A stretch of DNA of 64,000 bases, from NCBI RefSeq assembly GCF_011397635.1, contig NC_064755.1, positions 17,715,282 through 17,779,281 of the forward strand. Direction: 5' to 3'. Both the position numbers and the translations under genes were made by a program. Under the pieces are notes generated by a model. The model ran no database searches, was not told the origin of the DNA, and was given only the letters and a program-made list of their open reading frames with translations. Origin of the DNA: Epinephelus fuscoguttatus (Eukaryota; Chordata; Actinopteri; Perciformes; Serranidae). Shown one piece after another: positions 25,099 to 38,100 of this stretch (position 1 is its first letter; each line of letters opens with the position of its first letter).

Positions 25099-28000
25099 TA
25101 TGATTTTGTATATCAGCACACAGTGTACAGCTTCTTTTTTTGTTTGTTTATTTTGGTTAACTCTTAAATATATTTACATATTAGAAGTTAAAAGTTGTCT
25201 TATTATATTAATATGAGTATTATTTATATTCATAGGGCCTCACTCACATGCAGACACAGATACTGCATGTTTACATCAGACAGATACGTTGGCTGTCATC
25301 AAAGCTGAAACTCAAACTCATCATTACAAATAAGGGCTTAAGAGTTCCTATTTGTTTTCACAGCTGGCCGTTGTAATAAGTGAGAGTGCGATAGCTCTCT
25401 GGATCCAATAAAAGTAATTTATCTACTGTCTCCTCATATCTACTTTTCTTAATGCTAGCTTTTATAAAACGAGCATCAGAGATTAGAATCAAATGTAATT
25501 TCTGTGAATTTATCAGATTTGGCAGCAGCTCCGTCAGATATTAGATCACCTCCATGCAAACGTGTATCTGTGCAAATGTGCACACACATTACCTCTGCCT
25601 TGCTCTCTCTTTCAGTTTCTGGTCCTTCCATTTTAGCATAATTTCCTTCTCACCATCTCCCACCCCTTTTTCTTTATTTCTATCTCTGACTCAATCTTTC
25701 CATGTGGGATTCAAAGAAATGATACTTTACTGCTCCTGCTCGTTTGTTGTTCGGTCTCTCAGAGAGAACTGGCCAAGCACAACACGCAGATATGGAGGAA
25801 GGTTATGTAACAATCAGGGATTTTGATTTCTTTTTTCTTTCAGATAATGATACTTAATCATCTTTATTTGATACACCGTATAATGACAAGGATGGGAGCA
25901 GTAAAGATGTATTTCCATGCATTATGGTGTTTAATATTGACCAAGCAGAGGAAGCAAGAGAACCACAGACAATATTTGTGAGTGCAAAACATCCACTAAA
26001 AAGAGGCTTTAAAATGCAGCAGTTTTAACTTTTTTCCGACTGAAGGTTTACAGATCATGAGATTTGTTTGAAAGCCCCCCCAAAAACAATAAAGGGACCT
26101 TGATTTTTTGTGGTCATTTAAATGCACAAAGTTGAGAGCTGGTAAACGAAATGCCAATACTTTCTCCAAGCATCTAAAGGAGGTGACTTACTTAAAGTCT
26201 CCATGGAATAAAAAACACATTTTCCCATTATTAATCCTCTTCCCCAGTGTTCAATGATCGTTTATCTTTTGTTACATGCTAAATATATGTAAATAAATAA
26301 ATCAGCATCATTTTATTTTTACATCAAATTTCCTGTCTTTTCTCTTTCTGTGAAGCTGGGTAAAACTATTTTCTGGGAGTGGGAATCACCAGAGGCTCTA
26401 TGATATGATATAATCACGATACTCACAATTCAGTAGTATTGCAGTTCTAAAAATGTTGCAATATACTGAGTATTGCGATAAAAATAAATTGCAATATTTT
26501 GTATTGTATAACCTTTTTTCAACTGTGAATTCTGCCGTCAAAGGAAAACTTTATCAACATCTGTTTCATCTAATAAGACAAAGTTTTCAGTCTGTTCATC
26601 TCACTTTAGTCATTTTATTTTATCGCAACAAAAAATATGTAGTAGACTGAAAAAACAATTGATTTTATTGTTCAAGTAGGCTACCCAAAATTTAATTTGT
26701 AATATTAATAATTTGTTCATTAAAAAAATAGATACATGGCATTGTGTGACGATGCAATAATGCCACACAAATATATTGTGATACTATGCTGTATCGAAAT
26801 TTTTTCCCCTCCCCTACTATTTTCAAATGTTTGATGTCTCATCCAGCACTCGGGGGCTTTTACAAAAGTTCGTCCAATCAAATGAGACTTTGGGAGACTA
26901 GCTAGCCACAGTGATCATATAAAATCACACCTTACTGTTTGTGGCTTGTCACAGCTAACAGAGCAATATGTCTATATAGTAAGCAATGTGTGTTCGGATA
27001 TCAGTGGGCAAAATCTCTGTTTTCATCTACAAAAACAACATTGTGGAAGTCTAATTCATGCATCTCTCCCTCATTCTCATCCTGATCTAATGGCAAGAGA
27101 TCTAACGGACTCTACTGTAGCTTTGTATCGCACTAAACTGTAAGCCTGCCCACGTTAACACAGTCCAAAGGATTTGATTTAAACCCCTCTTGGAAATACA
27201 TCACAGTACAGAAGCTAAAGACGCCCTAACTTACATTTCACAGGGACTTTAAGCTGAGTTTAGTACCAAATAATAATGAACAGGGGTGTAGGGGGGACTG
27301 AGTAGACAGAGTACTACTATAGTAGAATAAATAGATGTGGATGTGGGGAGGGGCCCATAGAGAATGGGTACAGGGTCCAGAATTTTGTGTTACGCCCCTG
27401 AAAAACAACACAGGTAGATTGAGAGCTTATCTTCTAGAGGTTTATTGTTTTGGTTGAGTTTTTCCCTTGCATTTTCTCTGTCTTTGTGCCAACCCAAGAT
27501 CACTGAGTCACACCTAAACAGAAATAAATGCTCAAAATATTCAGTTTGCATGGTGAAGTAAAACAAGCTGCTGCTGCGTTACTTAGTAGGTCACCAGGAG
27601 GTCCCCGGGCAGCTGCCCTGAAACCTCGACTCTCGACAAGTAAGAGGTGAGACACTTTGACAATGACTCACTTAGCCAGCTGAAGCTTTGTTAAAAGCAA
27701 GCTGTCATCTCCTGAATGAGAGCGCTACTGTATATGAAAATCATCCCACACAATTTTCCACAGCCGATGTCCTACCTAATACTTTCCATCAAAGACAACA
27801 AGCGAGAGACGGCAGAGAGAGGCTCTCCTTTAAATGGACGGTTGACACAACACAACAGCGCGCTGATGTAATTACAGTATGTGATCAGTCTGTGGTTGCT
27901 CAGGTCGGCTCTGTTTCCTGCCTTAAATACTGAACTATTACAAATGATCTTACGATACAATATCCTTGTTTCAGAGAGCATTTCTTCATGTGAAATGACT

Positions 28001-28411
28001 ACAAATCTAGCATTGAAGTTCTCCGAAAACGTCAGTACTGAATTGATTTAACAGTCTGCTATCTTCACCAGCTGAGACTGATGTAAATGAAAAGGACTGA
28101 GAAAAAGAAAATACTTTTTTATGACATCAAAGTATTTGAATGAAGGGTCATCTTGTCTGATCTATTTTTACATCTCTACTTGTGATATTTGCACAGAACA
28201 CTGCGTCTCACACTTGAAACAATAAAGCTGATTGATGCTAGGAATGGAGCAGAGAAAGTCTCTTTAGTGTTTCATTATTTTTTCAATAAGTGGAATTGGA
28301 AATTTACTACCATGGCAAGATCCCAGTTTTGTGGCCATCAATTTCTTGAGGTTGGGCACAGAAACTAAGTTTCCATTGTTAAGGAAATGCATGCCTGAAC
28401 ACACACACACA

Positions 28412-28461
<50 letters not shown>

Positions 28462-28838
28462 TGCACACACAAAGTTAACGTTTGAATGCACCTTTTTATA
28501 ACCCCAGTCAAGTCTGTAAGTGTGCACAGGTGTCATAAATAACAGTATAAATATGACAGGTAAAAGAGCGCGGCCCATCTGGTCCACAGCAGCAGGGAGT
28601 CAGGCGGCAGCGTTTTCCACCCAGACAGGTCGCTCTCCGAGGGCCTAGACGCCACATTAAAACCTTCCTGACCCATCAGAAGGTGCACGGGGTCATCTCC
28701 GCTACCACCTCTAAATGCTCGGCTCAGACTGAGCCATAGGAAGTGCAGAACCTTTATGGTCCCATAAGTCCTGCTCTGTTTTTCTTAGAAGTCTACATTT
28801 TCCTATTAAAGAAAGTACATGTGAATGTGTGGGAGAAT

Positions 28839-28899
<61 letters not shown>

Positions 28900-31800
28900 A
28901 AGAAGTTGATTTGTGTGTTCGCTCAGCAGCTGTAAAAATTGAGGCATGTGTGTGTTGAATCATTCAAATCTGCCCCATAACCTTCATTCATTTTCACATC
29001 GGCCTATCTGCTGCTGTGTAGGTGAGCTGATACGGTCGGTCGCCCGGGCATATAATTTTGCTTTTGAGAGCTAGTGGAAAATATTTCGGGGGAAGCTTGG
29101 AGTGTTTAAGGAATTGTTCTAAAAATAGCCCCCTCCCCTCTCTCCGCTTCCCCTTTAACTCCTGTGCACCCCACCTTGGCTGTAACTCAAGGCCTCAAAC
29201 CTGCTTCACTTTCTTTAAATAACACTTATTGATTCCTGCTCCCCCAACACAACCCCCAGAGTCTGCTCTGTCTGAACGAGAGGTTAGAAGTTCATTTTCA
29301 ATCAGGAGTCCCCCCTCCTTTATACTGAAAATGCATACCAGTACATGCAAACTCCTTTCAGTGGGATTGCATAAACACATCAGACAGGATTTAGTGTATT
29401 TATCATTCAAATCTCCGTGTTTAGTCAAAGATGGAATAAAAGGTACAGCTGTTTTGGACCACGTTGTCCCATTTCCTTGAGGCCCTGCAGTGTCATTTCC
29501 CATAAAAATTAACTATGACTCAAGAAATCATGCCTGCAAACCTTAACTCCACTTTCCACCCAGTGTGCACTTTGGTGAAACACACTGTTTGCAGCCTTCT
29601 GTATCTGCACATCATTCAACAAGGCTGCTCGGTGTCTGGTGTACGCTGGTCGCCTCTGTTTCCACTGCCTGCGTTCCACTTCCATCCTTCCATAAAGCTA
29701 TAACATTTTCACCACTGCCCCACTTTCTGCTCCCTTGTATGTGGACATTAATGACGTGTGCAGTTTCATGGCACCTGTGTTTTATTTAAAAAAAAAAAAA
29801 AACATTTTAGCTATTTCATTCCATGTGGTTAAAATATACAATAGTGTTTGTCACAAATATCCACATTTATCCACCATTATGAATCCACACAAGCAGTTAA
29901 GAGGTGACTTTATACCTTGTGAGGGGCAGCTGAGGAGTTACCAGTATCTCTTTGACATTATCCATTGCAAACACGTGAGAATTGCCCTGTGCTCGGCTTT
30001 ATGCCGCACTTGAACACTGATCTCTGAAACGATTAATCTGATTATGGACCGGTACGTGAGTATCCTGCCTGCTCCTGGTCCTTGCCTGCATGAGAACAGT
30101 AAGCCCATTGAAACTAGAGAGGGTGGCCGGAGTGAGCCAAGCTCTCAGCCCGGGTTCTCAGACTGTCTGCCTGCTTTGGAAACAGGTCTCGCACCCTAAT
30201 CTGTTCATTGATCACCTCCCAAATCCCAAATCCCAGTTTGGCTGCTTTGAATGAATTGTGCAAAAACTGGAGGTCACAGTCTGGGTTGGAGGGTCTGATC
30301 GATACTGGCTGGGTTGCGCTGACCTGAGATGGAACAGACACACAGCACAGTAAAGCGGAGCAGTGAGGAGAGGAAGGTAGTTAAAGTTGGGAGGGAGAAG
30401 GTGGGAGTCAGGACGGGTGAGAAGTGGTGAGGATAGGGGGGTAGGAGTAACCTGAGAGGGACTAGGCATTCCTTGCAGGGCAGCTACATCTGCGGACACA
30501 ATTATCTGCCTCGCATAATTATATCATTTCACACAGCCTCTAAAAGGCGTCATATACATACAGTAGGAGGAAAAACAAGATTTTCAGAAGGCTAAAGTTG
30601 GCTGATTTAATCGCAGCTCCGCTTCCTCCGAGCTGCTTTTGTCAGTTTTGAATAAGAGATGTGATCTGGATTAAAACTGACTTTATCTTCAATGTGACTT
30701 TGGATATATATCCGAGGCTCCTCTCATTGGTGTGCAGTGTAACCTACCTACTCAGAAGTTGCCAGCAGCCCTGGTGTAAACTCATCTAACCACATACTGC
30801 TATATCTCATTCTAGGGAGTGTTTTTCTCACATCTGAGTGGAGCAATATCAGCTGACACAGCCCACACTCTACCTCCCACAACACTCCATCCGTCACACT
30901 CATCCTGGTCTCAGTATCACTCGCGCACTATGTCATATAAGAGGAATCCGCAGTGGACGTCTCATACTTACACTCCTTTTTATTGCTTTACGTCAAGGCC
31001 CGCCTTCTATCTGTTTGAAGCGAGACGTTATATCATGTGTTTATCTGATTCTCTGTGGATTTCTGACGAGCGTGGTGTAATGAACTAACATCCTGTGCCC
31101 TCTCCTGTCTGCTTTCCACCCTGCAGGTGTGGCAGTGCTTGTATCTCCTGATATTCCCCTGCAGCTTGGGGTGGACAGCAGGCAGCAGTTCTGCCTGCAG
31201 TCGCTGCCCAGTATGGAGCGTCTCCCTCTGCAGTACACCGTGTGTGTGGCCCACAACGTGAGAGCTGCTCACCAGGAAGCAGTGCAGCAACTCTCCCAGC
31301 ACAACAGGGAGCTACCCAACATGAACGCACTGTGGTTAGTTCAGTTAAGATTCAGATTAGCAGTGACTTCCTCGCCTGAGGGGGCTTCTGTTTTGTCAAA
31401 ATACCAAGAAGTCAAACAGTGGTGCATGTGTGAGCACTGACTGAAACTTTGTGGGTATTTAGGGGGTCATAAACTAAAAATCCATCCAGGATGTGTATGA
31501 TCCCTCTGTGTGTGCTGTAGGCTGCCGTTCTGGAAGCTGCTCGCCAACATGGATTCAGGGCCGAAGGTGGAGAGGGAGCTGAGGACCTTCTCTAATCGTC
31601 TGAGGAGACACCAGCTAGGGGAGGGAGTCATCAGCCTCAATGAACATTCCACCACCCTCCTCTCTGAAATGGTATGTTCCCCTCACCGTGCTGTCTCTGT
31701 ACCACCAGCCTCAAATTCTCACTTACTTGGTTGAGTTAAACCTCAGGAAGGCAGAACCAAAGATAACACAAAGTGTAATGTTCATCCTGATGAAAAAAGA

Positions 31801-32122
31801 AAAAAGAATTTTAACGGTCTCTACAGAATCAAAGGGCAAAAATCTGAAGACAAAATAAAAACATCACATATTTTTGAATGAATCAAAATAACAGTCGCTC
31901 TCCCTACAAAAATAGCCTGTTGGTTTAATTTTACCTTTTTAGTTCATGCCCTATTTCAATAGTGTGTTTCAACGGAAAATACATTAAAGGGCCAGTGTGT
32001 AATATTTGGCATGGTTTATTGTCAATCTGAATCTGAATCTGAATATTCTACCCATTAATATGTTTATACAAGTGTATAATTGCTATAAAATAAAATTTGT
32101 TTTCGTAGCCTTATAATTATGC

Positions 32123-32180
<58 letters not shown>

Positions 32181-35100
32181 CAATCAAGGGCCTTGCTTTA
32201 GAGAGGTCGCCATCTTGCGCCGCCATGTATGTAAATCAGCCCGAGCGGACAATCCAGCCAGCCAGAGAACGCATGTCGCGTGTATAAATGAACCAACGAA
32301 GACAGCGGAAGGAAGGAAGGAGGAGGAGGAAACAGCAGAGAGTGTTAGTAGTTCGTCGATAGAGAGTAGAGAAAAGTTTTTTTAGTTATAAAGTTTGCGA
32401 ATGGACCACACTTACCACGCAACAGGAGAGAATGAACCCGAACCGTCATCTGCGAGGAAAAGAAGACGCAACTTCACTCCTTGTGATGCACTCTCTGCAG
32501 CGCTTTTCCTCCTGGTGATATATCTCCCCAACAATGGTAGCAGTAGCACCGAATCCCATTCTGTGCATTCAGCCTCTCTTCTCGCCCACTCAGCATCAAA
32601 CACGTGGAGTTCCTCATCTGTATGCTCCGGCTCAAACAGGTATGGCTCTGGGTCTGTGTCCGCTACAAGAAACTCTTCAAAATCACATTCAAAGTCGTCC
32701 ATTGCAGCTACTATAGTCCGGAGATATCGCTAGGCTAAATAAACAGCTGAGTTTTGTTTACCGGCTACAGTGACTGACAGTCAGTCAGTGTGCGGGCTGG
32801 AGATTGGTGGAGTAGAGAGGGGAGGGGGGTCCCCACTCGGTATGGTAAAAGAGTATGTGTGTAAAGTTATGACATGTGTCTGTTACGCTAGAAGAGTCAG
32901 AGTTTGGGACTTAGTCTTTTACCCCCTGGAGTGTTACCGGAGTTTCTGGAGTGCTCAAATAAACGGGCCTTTTTCCCGAACGCTCCTCGTGTGCAAGGCT
33001 TTTTGTCCCTACTAGGCCGCCGTCATTTACCCGACGGGAGGGGTGAGCGAGTGAGCCCTGCAATCTAGAATTTGACCACTGATGTCACTGTTTTCAACCC
33101 ATTTTACACACTGGCCCTTTAATCAAAAAGTAAGGTGCCATTTCACTGGGGCCTTTCACTTTTTTGAGACCAAATATTTCTCTTTCACAATCAGATTCAA
33201 TATCTATCTGGCACTTTAAAGAAGAGAGTTTCATTGGATCAGCTCATTCAAATAAAAACTACAACTCTCGAATGATCATTTTAGTTGCTCCCTCCATGTT
33301 ATGTTCAATTTGTGAAGAAAACTACCTCACACAAAGCATGAAGTTTCTTTGTGTAGGGTAAACTCGGATTTACTGAGGTCACACAAATAATCTGACTGAT
33401 TGTGGCAGTGGTAGACCAGCAGCTTGTGTGTTCAGCCAGGTAAAACTGTTGTTTATGTCAATGGAGTCTGGCTTTGAAGAGAGCATATGTAAGGGTGCTT
33501 TCACACCTGTCCTGTTTGGTTCAGTTTAATTGAACTCAAGTTGGTTTGCCCCCTAAGTGCGGTTCTTTGGGCAGGTGTGAACACAGCAATCGCAGTCAGG
33601 TGTGGACCAAAACAACCAGACCGAGACCTTCTTGAAGAGGTGGTCTTGGTTTGGTTACAAACGAACACTGGTGCGGTTTGTTTGTAGTGAGAACATGTTC
33701 CGACCTCGATCCAAACCAAGTGCAGTCGGATTACACATTGTTTGGGTTAAATAAACAAGAGCATGTTCCAGGATTATTAATGCGTGCCTCCTCCTGTACT
33801 GCCTTAAAGGGAAATTTCGGTTTATTTCAACCTGTCTCCTATCGTCCTAAATTTGTTTCAAGTGACTAGTGACATAAAAATAATAGTTAGCATGTTAGCC
33901 GTTAGCCTAGATACAGCCGTAGCGTCAGACCTGTTAAAACGTAAGTGAAAGGGCATACTTCAAGTGCAAAGTTAGTCCACTAAACAAGCTTTTTTCCACA
34001 AAGACCGCCTCATATCGTTAGGATAAATGTCAGAGAACATATAGAAAACGACATGTAAACGTGTTGTCTTACCTTACCAGTGTGCTGCCATGTTTGTTTA
34101 CCATCTAGCTCTGCTTTCCAAAGCATGGCCAAAATATATCTTGCGAGCTCTAGATAAAGCCCAGCTGGATACTACTCCAGGTGGAGGTGTCTCGTCCTCG
34201 GTCACATCCAGACCTTGAAGATAAGGCTGCAACCAGTCCCATTCCTTGCAACAGAGGCATTCCTCCTCTGTGGGCACTGGGGCACAGCATTCACAGGTAC
34301 ACCACCAATCTCCAGAGCTACGCAGCCTTGCAGCAGCCATTCCTCCTCTCTCGTCCTCTACCTGTTGCACCTCTCTCTCTCTCCTCCTCTGGTTCTTCAA
34401 TTTCACGAAGCTCTTCGTCAGTGTATTCTGGCTCAAATAAATAAGGGCGGCCATCAAACTCTGCAAAATCAAATTCCTCCTCCACAAAGTCAAAGTCTGG
34501 CAAAAAGTCAGCCATTATTCTATAAATCTTTCATAAAATAAATGAATGAACTTTTCAGGCTACTGTCCGGTTCTGCCTTCCAGCTGTCGCTGCTTGTTCT
34601 CGCGATATTTCGGCCGCGCTTTGGAAAGCAGAGCTAGATGGTAAACAAACATGGCACCACACCAGTAAGGTAAGACAACACGTTTACATGTCGTTTTCTA
34701 TATGTTCTATGACATTTATCCTAACGATATGAGGCAGTCTTTGTGGAAAAAAAGCTTGTTTAGTGGACTAAATTTGCACTTGAAGTATGCCCGTTCACTT
34801 GCGTTTTAACAGGTCTGACGCTACTATGCGCCCCAGCTGTATCTAGGCTAACGGCTAACATGCTAACTATTATTTTTATGTCACTAGTCACTTGAAACAA
34901 ATTTAGGACAATAGGAGACAGGTTGAAATAAACCGAAATTTCCCTTTAATATGCGCATTCAGCACATCCAATGCATTAAAACATTGTTTTCTAGTTGGAG
35001 CCGTGCCTCGTTTTCAATCTGTATGATTTGCCTAAAATGAACAATGACAGCAATATAGTACATAATGACCAGCACTAAAATCAACCTGCGTAGTTGTCCC

Positions 35101-38100
35101 TCCATTGTGACATTAGAAAGTGTCGCATTTATCTTGCAAGTCTACTCTTCTTCAACGTCTTGTTCACTTCCTTATGACCAATCAAGAGCAGCTTTCTCAC
35201 ACAAGGCATTTTATCTGGTCCGCTTGTAAATGCTGCCGTGAGAACACGAACCAACTCTGGGCAATTATGCAACTTTGTGACAAAATTAGTCCCTGATTTG
35301 GACCAAAGCAAGACAACTTTAGGTCTGAAAGCACCCTAAGTTTCACTTGTAGTTCAGTTCCCCAATTGAAAGAGCTGTCTCTATGGCAAGACTTCGATTA
35401 TACTTAAGACTTTGATTTTACTGCATTGATGTTGTGAGTGTTTGTAATCAGATGTTTTTAGTTTTTCTGTTGTTAAATGTGGTCACCTATGACTTCAATT
35501 CATCAAGATTTTTTTGTTTATCGGAGGCATGCGAGAAAAACAACATTGTCTAAGAGATTTTAACGCAACAGTGGGTGAGTAATTGAAATAGACAACAAAT
35601 GGTCTTTGGGGGGATGAAGTATTCCTTTAAATTTGTACCAGCAGAGATACTTTACAGTAGCCTACTACTATGCTTATCTCTATTGGTACAAGTGTTCATT
35701 TCTTCATCCTCTCTTTATTTGGCTGTTTCTTACACCATGTAGCTGTAGACTCCTATAATCCTCCTCTTCAACCATCTGGGCTGTGAGGCTGGTGAGGGTT
35801 CATCGGTCACAGGCTCAGAACTGGTCAAGGACAGAGATGAAAGAGTTTTCTTAAGTGGATCTCCAGAAAGCTGGAGACGGGCGGGAGGCGAAGGAGGGAG
35901 GACAGGTTCACAGAAATGTCACAACGTAGAAAAAAAATGTTGAAAAATTTGTTTCCCTGAGTGCAGACCACACTACCTGCAGGCCACATTTTTAAGTTCT
36001 GTCTTTAAGCTTGTAAATGTGATATATCAGGCTCATCTAATACGTTTCAGGTATTCTAAACTTCATGATTCATTAGTCCATACAGTATCTGGTGTGTGAT
36101 ACAAAAGGGCAGGTGATGTTTATCATCATCGGTTCACATTTATCCAGTTACTTTCCTTGAAAGTTGTAGGGAACTGCCTGGAAACAAGAGACCACCAGGA
36201 CCACTCTTGAGTGGATCTAAGTCAATACCCTGTGATATTCCATTACAAAACAAATATAGCTGAGAGAAGACAAACAGAGGCTCCCCTAACTGATCTCAGG
36301 TTGCTCCGAGTGTGGTAACCGTGGGACGGCGAAGAATTGGGTGTGTTGGGATTAGAAGGGATGTGAGCCAAGACTAACTTGAGTAGGTGATCCTGACATC
36401 AGCTCGATGTTGCGATCTGACCTGGACCGTGTGGCAACAGAAGAGGAGGCAGAGGAGTTTCACACAATCTGTCCATCAGAGAGGTCAAGTTTATTATATA
36501 TACACCACAATGCTTACAGTAGGCTCCCATTCCTGGATCAGAAGGTGTGAAAGGATGAAAAAGGGGGGAGGAAATGGGAGGAATAACACGTCAGTTGATG
36601 GGTGTCATGTGGTGAACAACAGTTTCTCTTTACCACAATCTCATGTCCTCTGTGTCTATCAAGACACTTAATTCAAATGACTATCATCACTTTTATCTGC
36701 ATACTGTCTTCACCATGACACACCCCGAGAAAGCTGCGTCCCTCCACATACACAACGAAGCACACGTCACACACTCACAGGTCACCCACAAGGCATAAAT
36801 GCCATAAAGAATCCGCCAAGTGTATAGACCTGCGTTATGGAACTTTAAGTTATTTGTGAGGTATAAGGTTCTGAAGAAGTGTGACGGGCCACAATAATGT
36901 CTGTAAAGAAAAATGAAAAACTAGTCTTTTCTTTCACTCTATATATTGACAAGTGTCCATAAATGATCAGTCACACCGCGACCTTTCCCTTCCAGTTTCC
37001 TATTATCTTGGAACTGCAGGCTTTGGAACACTGGAGTTATTCAAGTGGACCTATTATGCTCATTTTCAGGTTCACATCTGTATTTTGGGTTTCTACCAGT
37101 ACGTTTACATGCTTCAGTGTTCAAAACCCATTTTTACTTTTCTCATACTGCCTGTGCTGGAACACCTGTATTCACCCTCTGTCCTGTCTCTTTAGCCCCC
37201 CCCCCCCCCCCAAAAAAAAAAGACAAATGGTCTGCTCTGATTGGTCAGTGTTTCCAGGTCTTTGGCATCTGCGTTCTTGGTGTCTCTGTACCATCATTGC
37301 AGCCAGGGGAATGACTGTAACAGAGTATAGTTACACTTTTTTACAGTAAAAATCAGCAATATAACCTTTTTAACCCCAAACTTCCCAACCACCGGACATA
37401 TTTCAGCAACATTGGCAACCAAGATTATGTTTCCGTGAGGTTAGCATGTAGCTCTATGTAGCAATTTAGGCTATGTAATGTAAACACTTGCAGCTGGAGC
37501 AGATGACCATATTAAGAAATCCATCATGAGCCAAAGTAGAAAACAATAGTTGGAAACAGAGTAGTCAGGATGGTCTGAAGCCTGATGGTTTTGCTCATAG
37601 GGATTACTTTTATATACTTTTACCTCATTATTTGAAATGTTGGCCATGTTTAAAATGAACATCCATCATTATAACATATATATGACAGAAATAAAGAAAA
37701 GCATCGGCCCCCTGTAATACATTTGCAATGTTTCTAAACCTATTCCTTTGACACTAAATATGCAGCTTTTCACAAAACAAGACCAGATGCTTTCTATGTT
37801 TTAGTCCTCTTTAGTTTTTAGTATTTTGACAATTATGTGTAGTTTAAATTCGGGAAAGAAGCAGAACAAAACGAAAAAACATTCTAAGAAATTACATAAG
37901 ATGTGCTAATCTACTCTTTCTTCTCACAGCCGGTTCACCTCCTGGGGTCAGTCTTTGTATTCTTAAAAGGTTTCGTTCCACAGTTATGTAACCTGAAATC
38001 TGTGTTTGACTTTACCAAGCGAATTCCAAAGGATTATGATATATGTTCAAAGGTTCTGGCAGAGGTTGTATTGTCACAGATACCAGTTTGCAAAGCAATG

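Larger units (their letters stand above)
18959..31126 (+). other. GH31 gene intron 2 (12.2 kb)
   Basis: This is the largest intron. It has no coding exon on either strand that I can support. It holds microsatellites (19655-19678, 25050-25096, 28399-28456, 28843-28894), a short tandem-like repeat near 20935-21110 and a diverged repeat near 26400-26800 rich in GATA/ATAT words. The remaining sequence shows nothing specific. Confidence 0.5.
31984..33122. mobile_element. TTAA-flanked DNA transposon (Kolobok/T2-like), non-autonomous
   Basis: The left end TTAAAGGGCCAGTGTGTAA and the right end, inverted, TTAAAGGGCCAGTGTGTAA are identical over 19 bp including the TTAA target duplication (31984-31987 and 33119-33122). 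TTAAAGG termini with a TTAA target are the signature of Kolobok/T2 elements as I know them; piggyBac shares the target only. The element is 1139 bp and carries a TA microsatellite (32127-32180) and an acidic minus-strand ORF (32412-32702). No transposase is seen. Confidence 0.75.
33493..35336. mobile_element. PIF/Harbinger-like MITE, interrupted by a second transposon
   Basis: The ends GGGTGCTTTCACACC (33493) and, inverted, GGGTGCTTTCAGACC (ending 35336) are flanked by a 3-bp TAA duplication (33490-33492 and 35337-35339), as expected for PIF/Harbinger. The interior is non-coding apart from the nested TTAA element at 33804-34949. Without that insert the MITE would be about 700 bp. Confidence 0.7.

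Noticed and set aside
28264..28947. ORFs with long Cys-Val or His-Thr runs
   Set aside because: Translations of CA/TG microsatellites.
31033..31330. Overlapping minus-strand frames
   Set aside because: Shadows of GH31 exon 3 (31127-31334).
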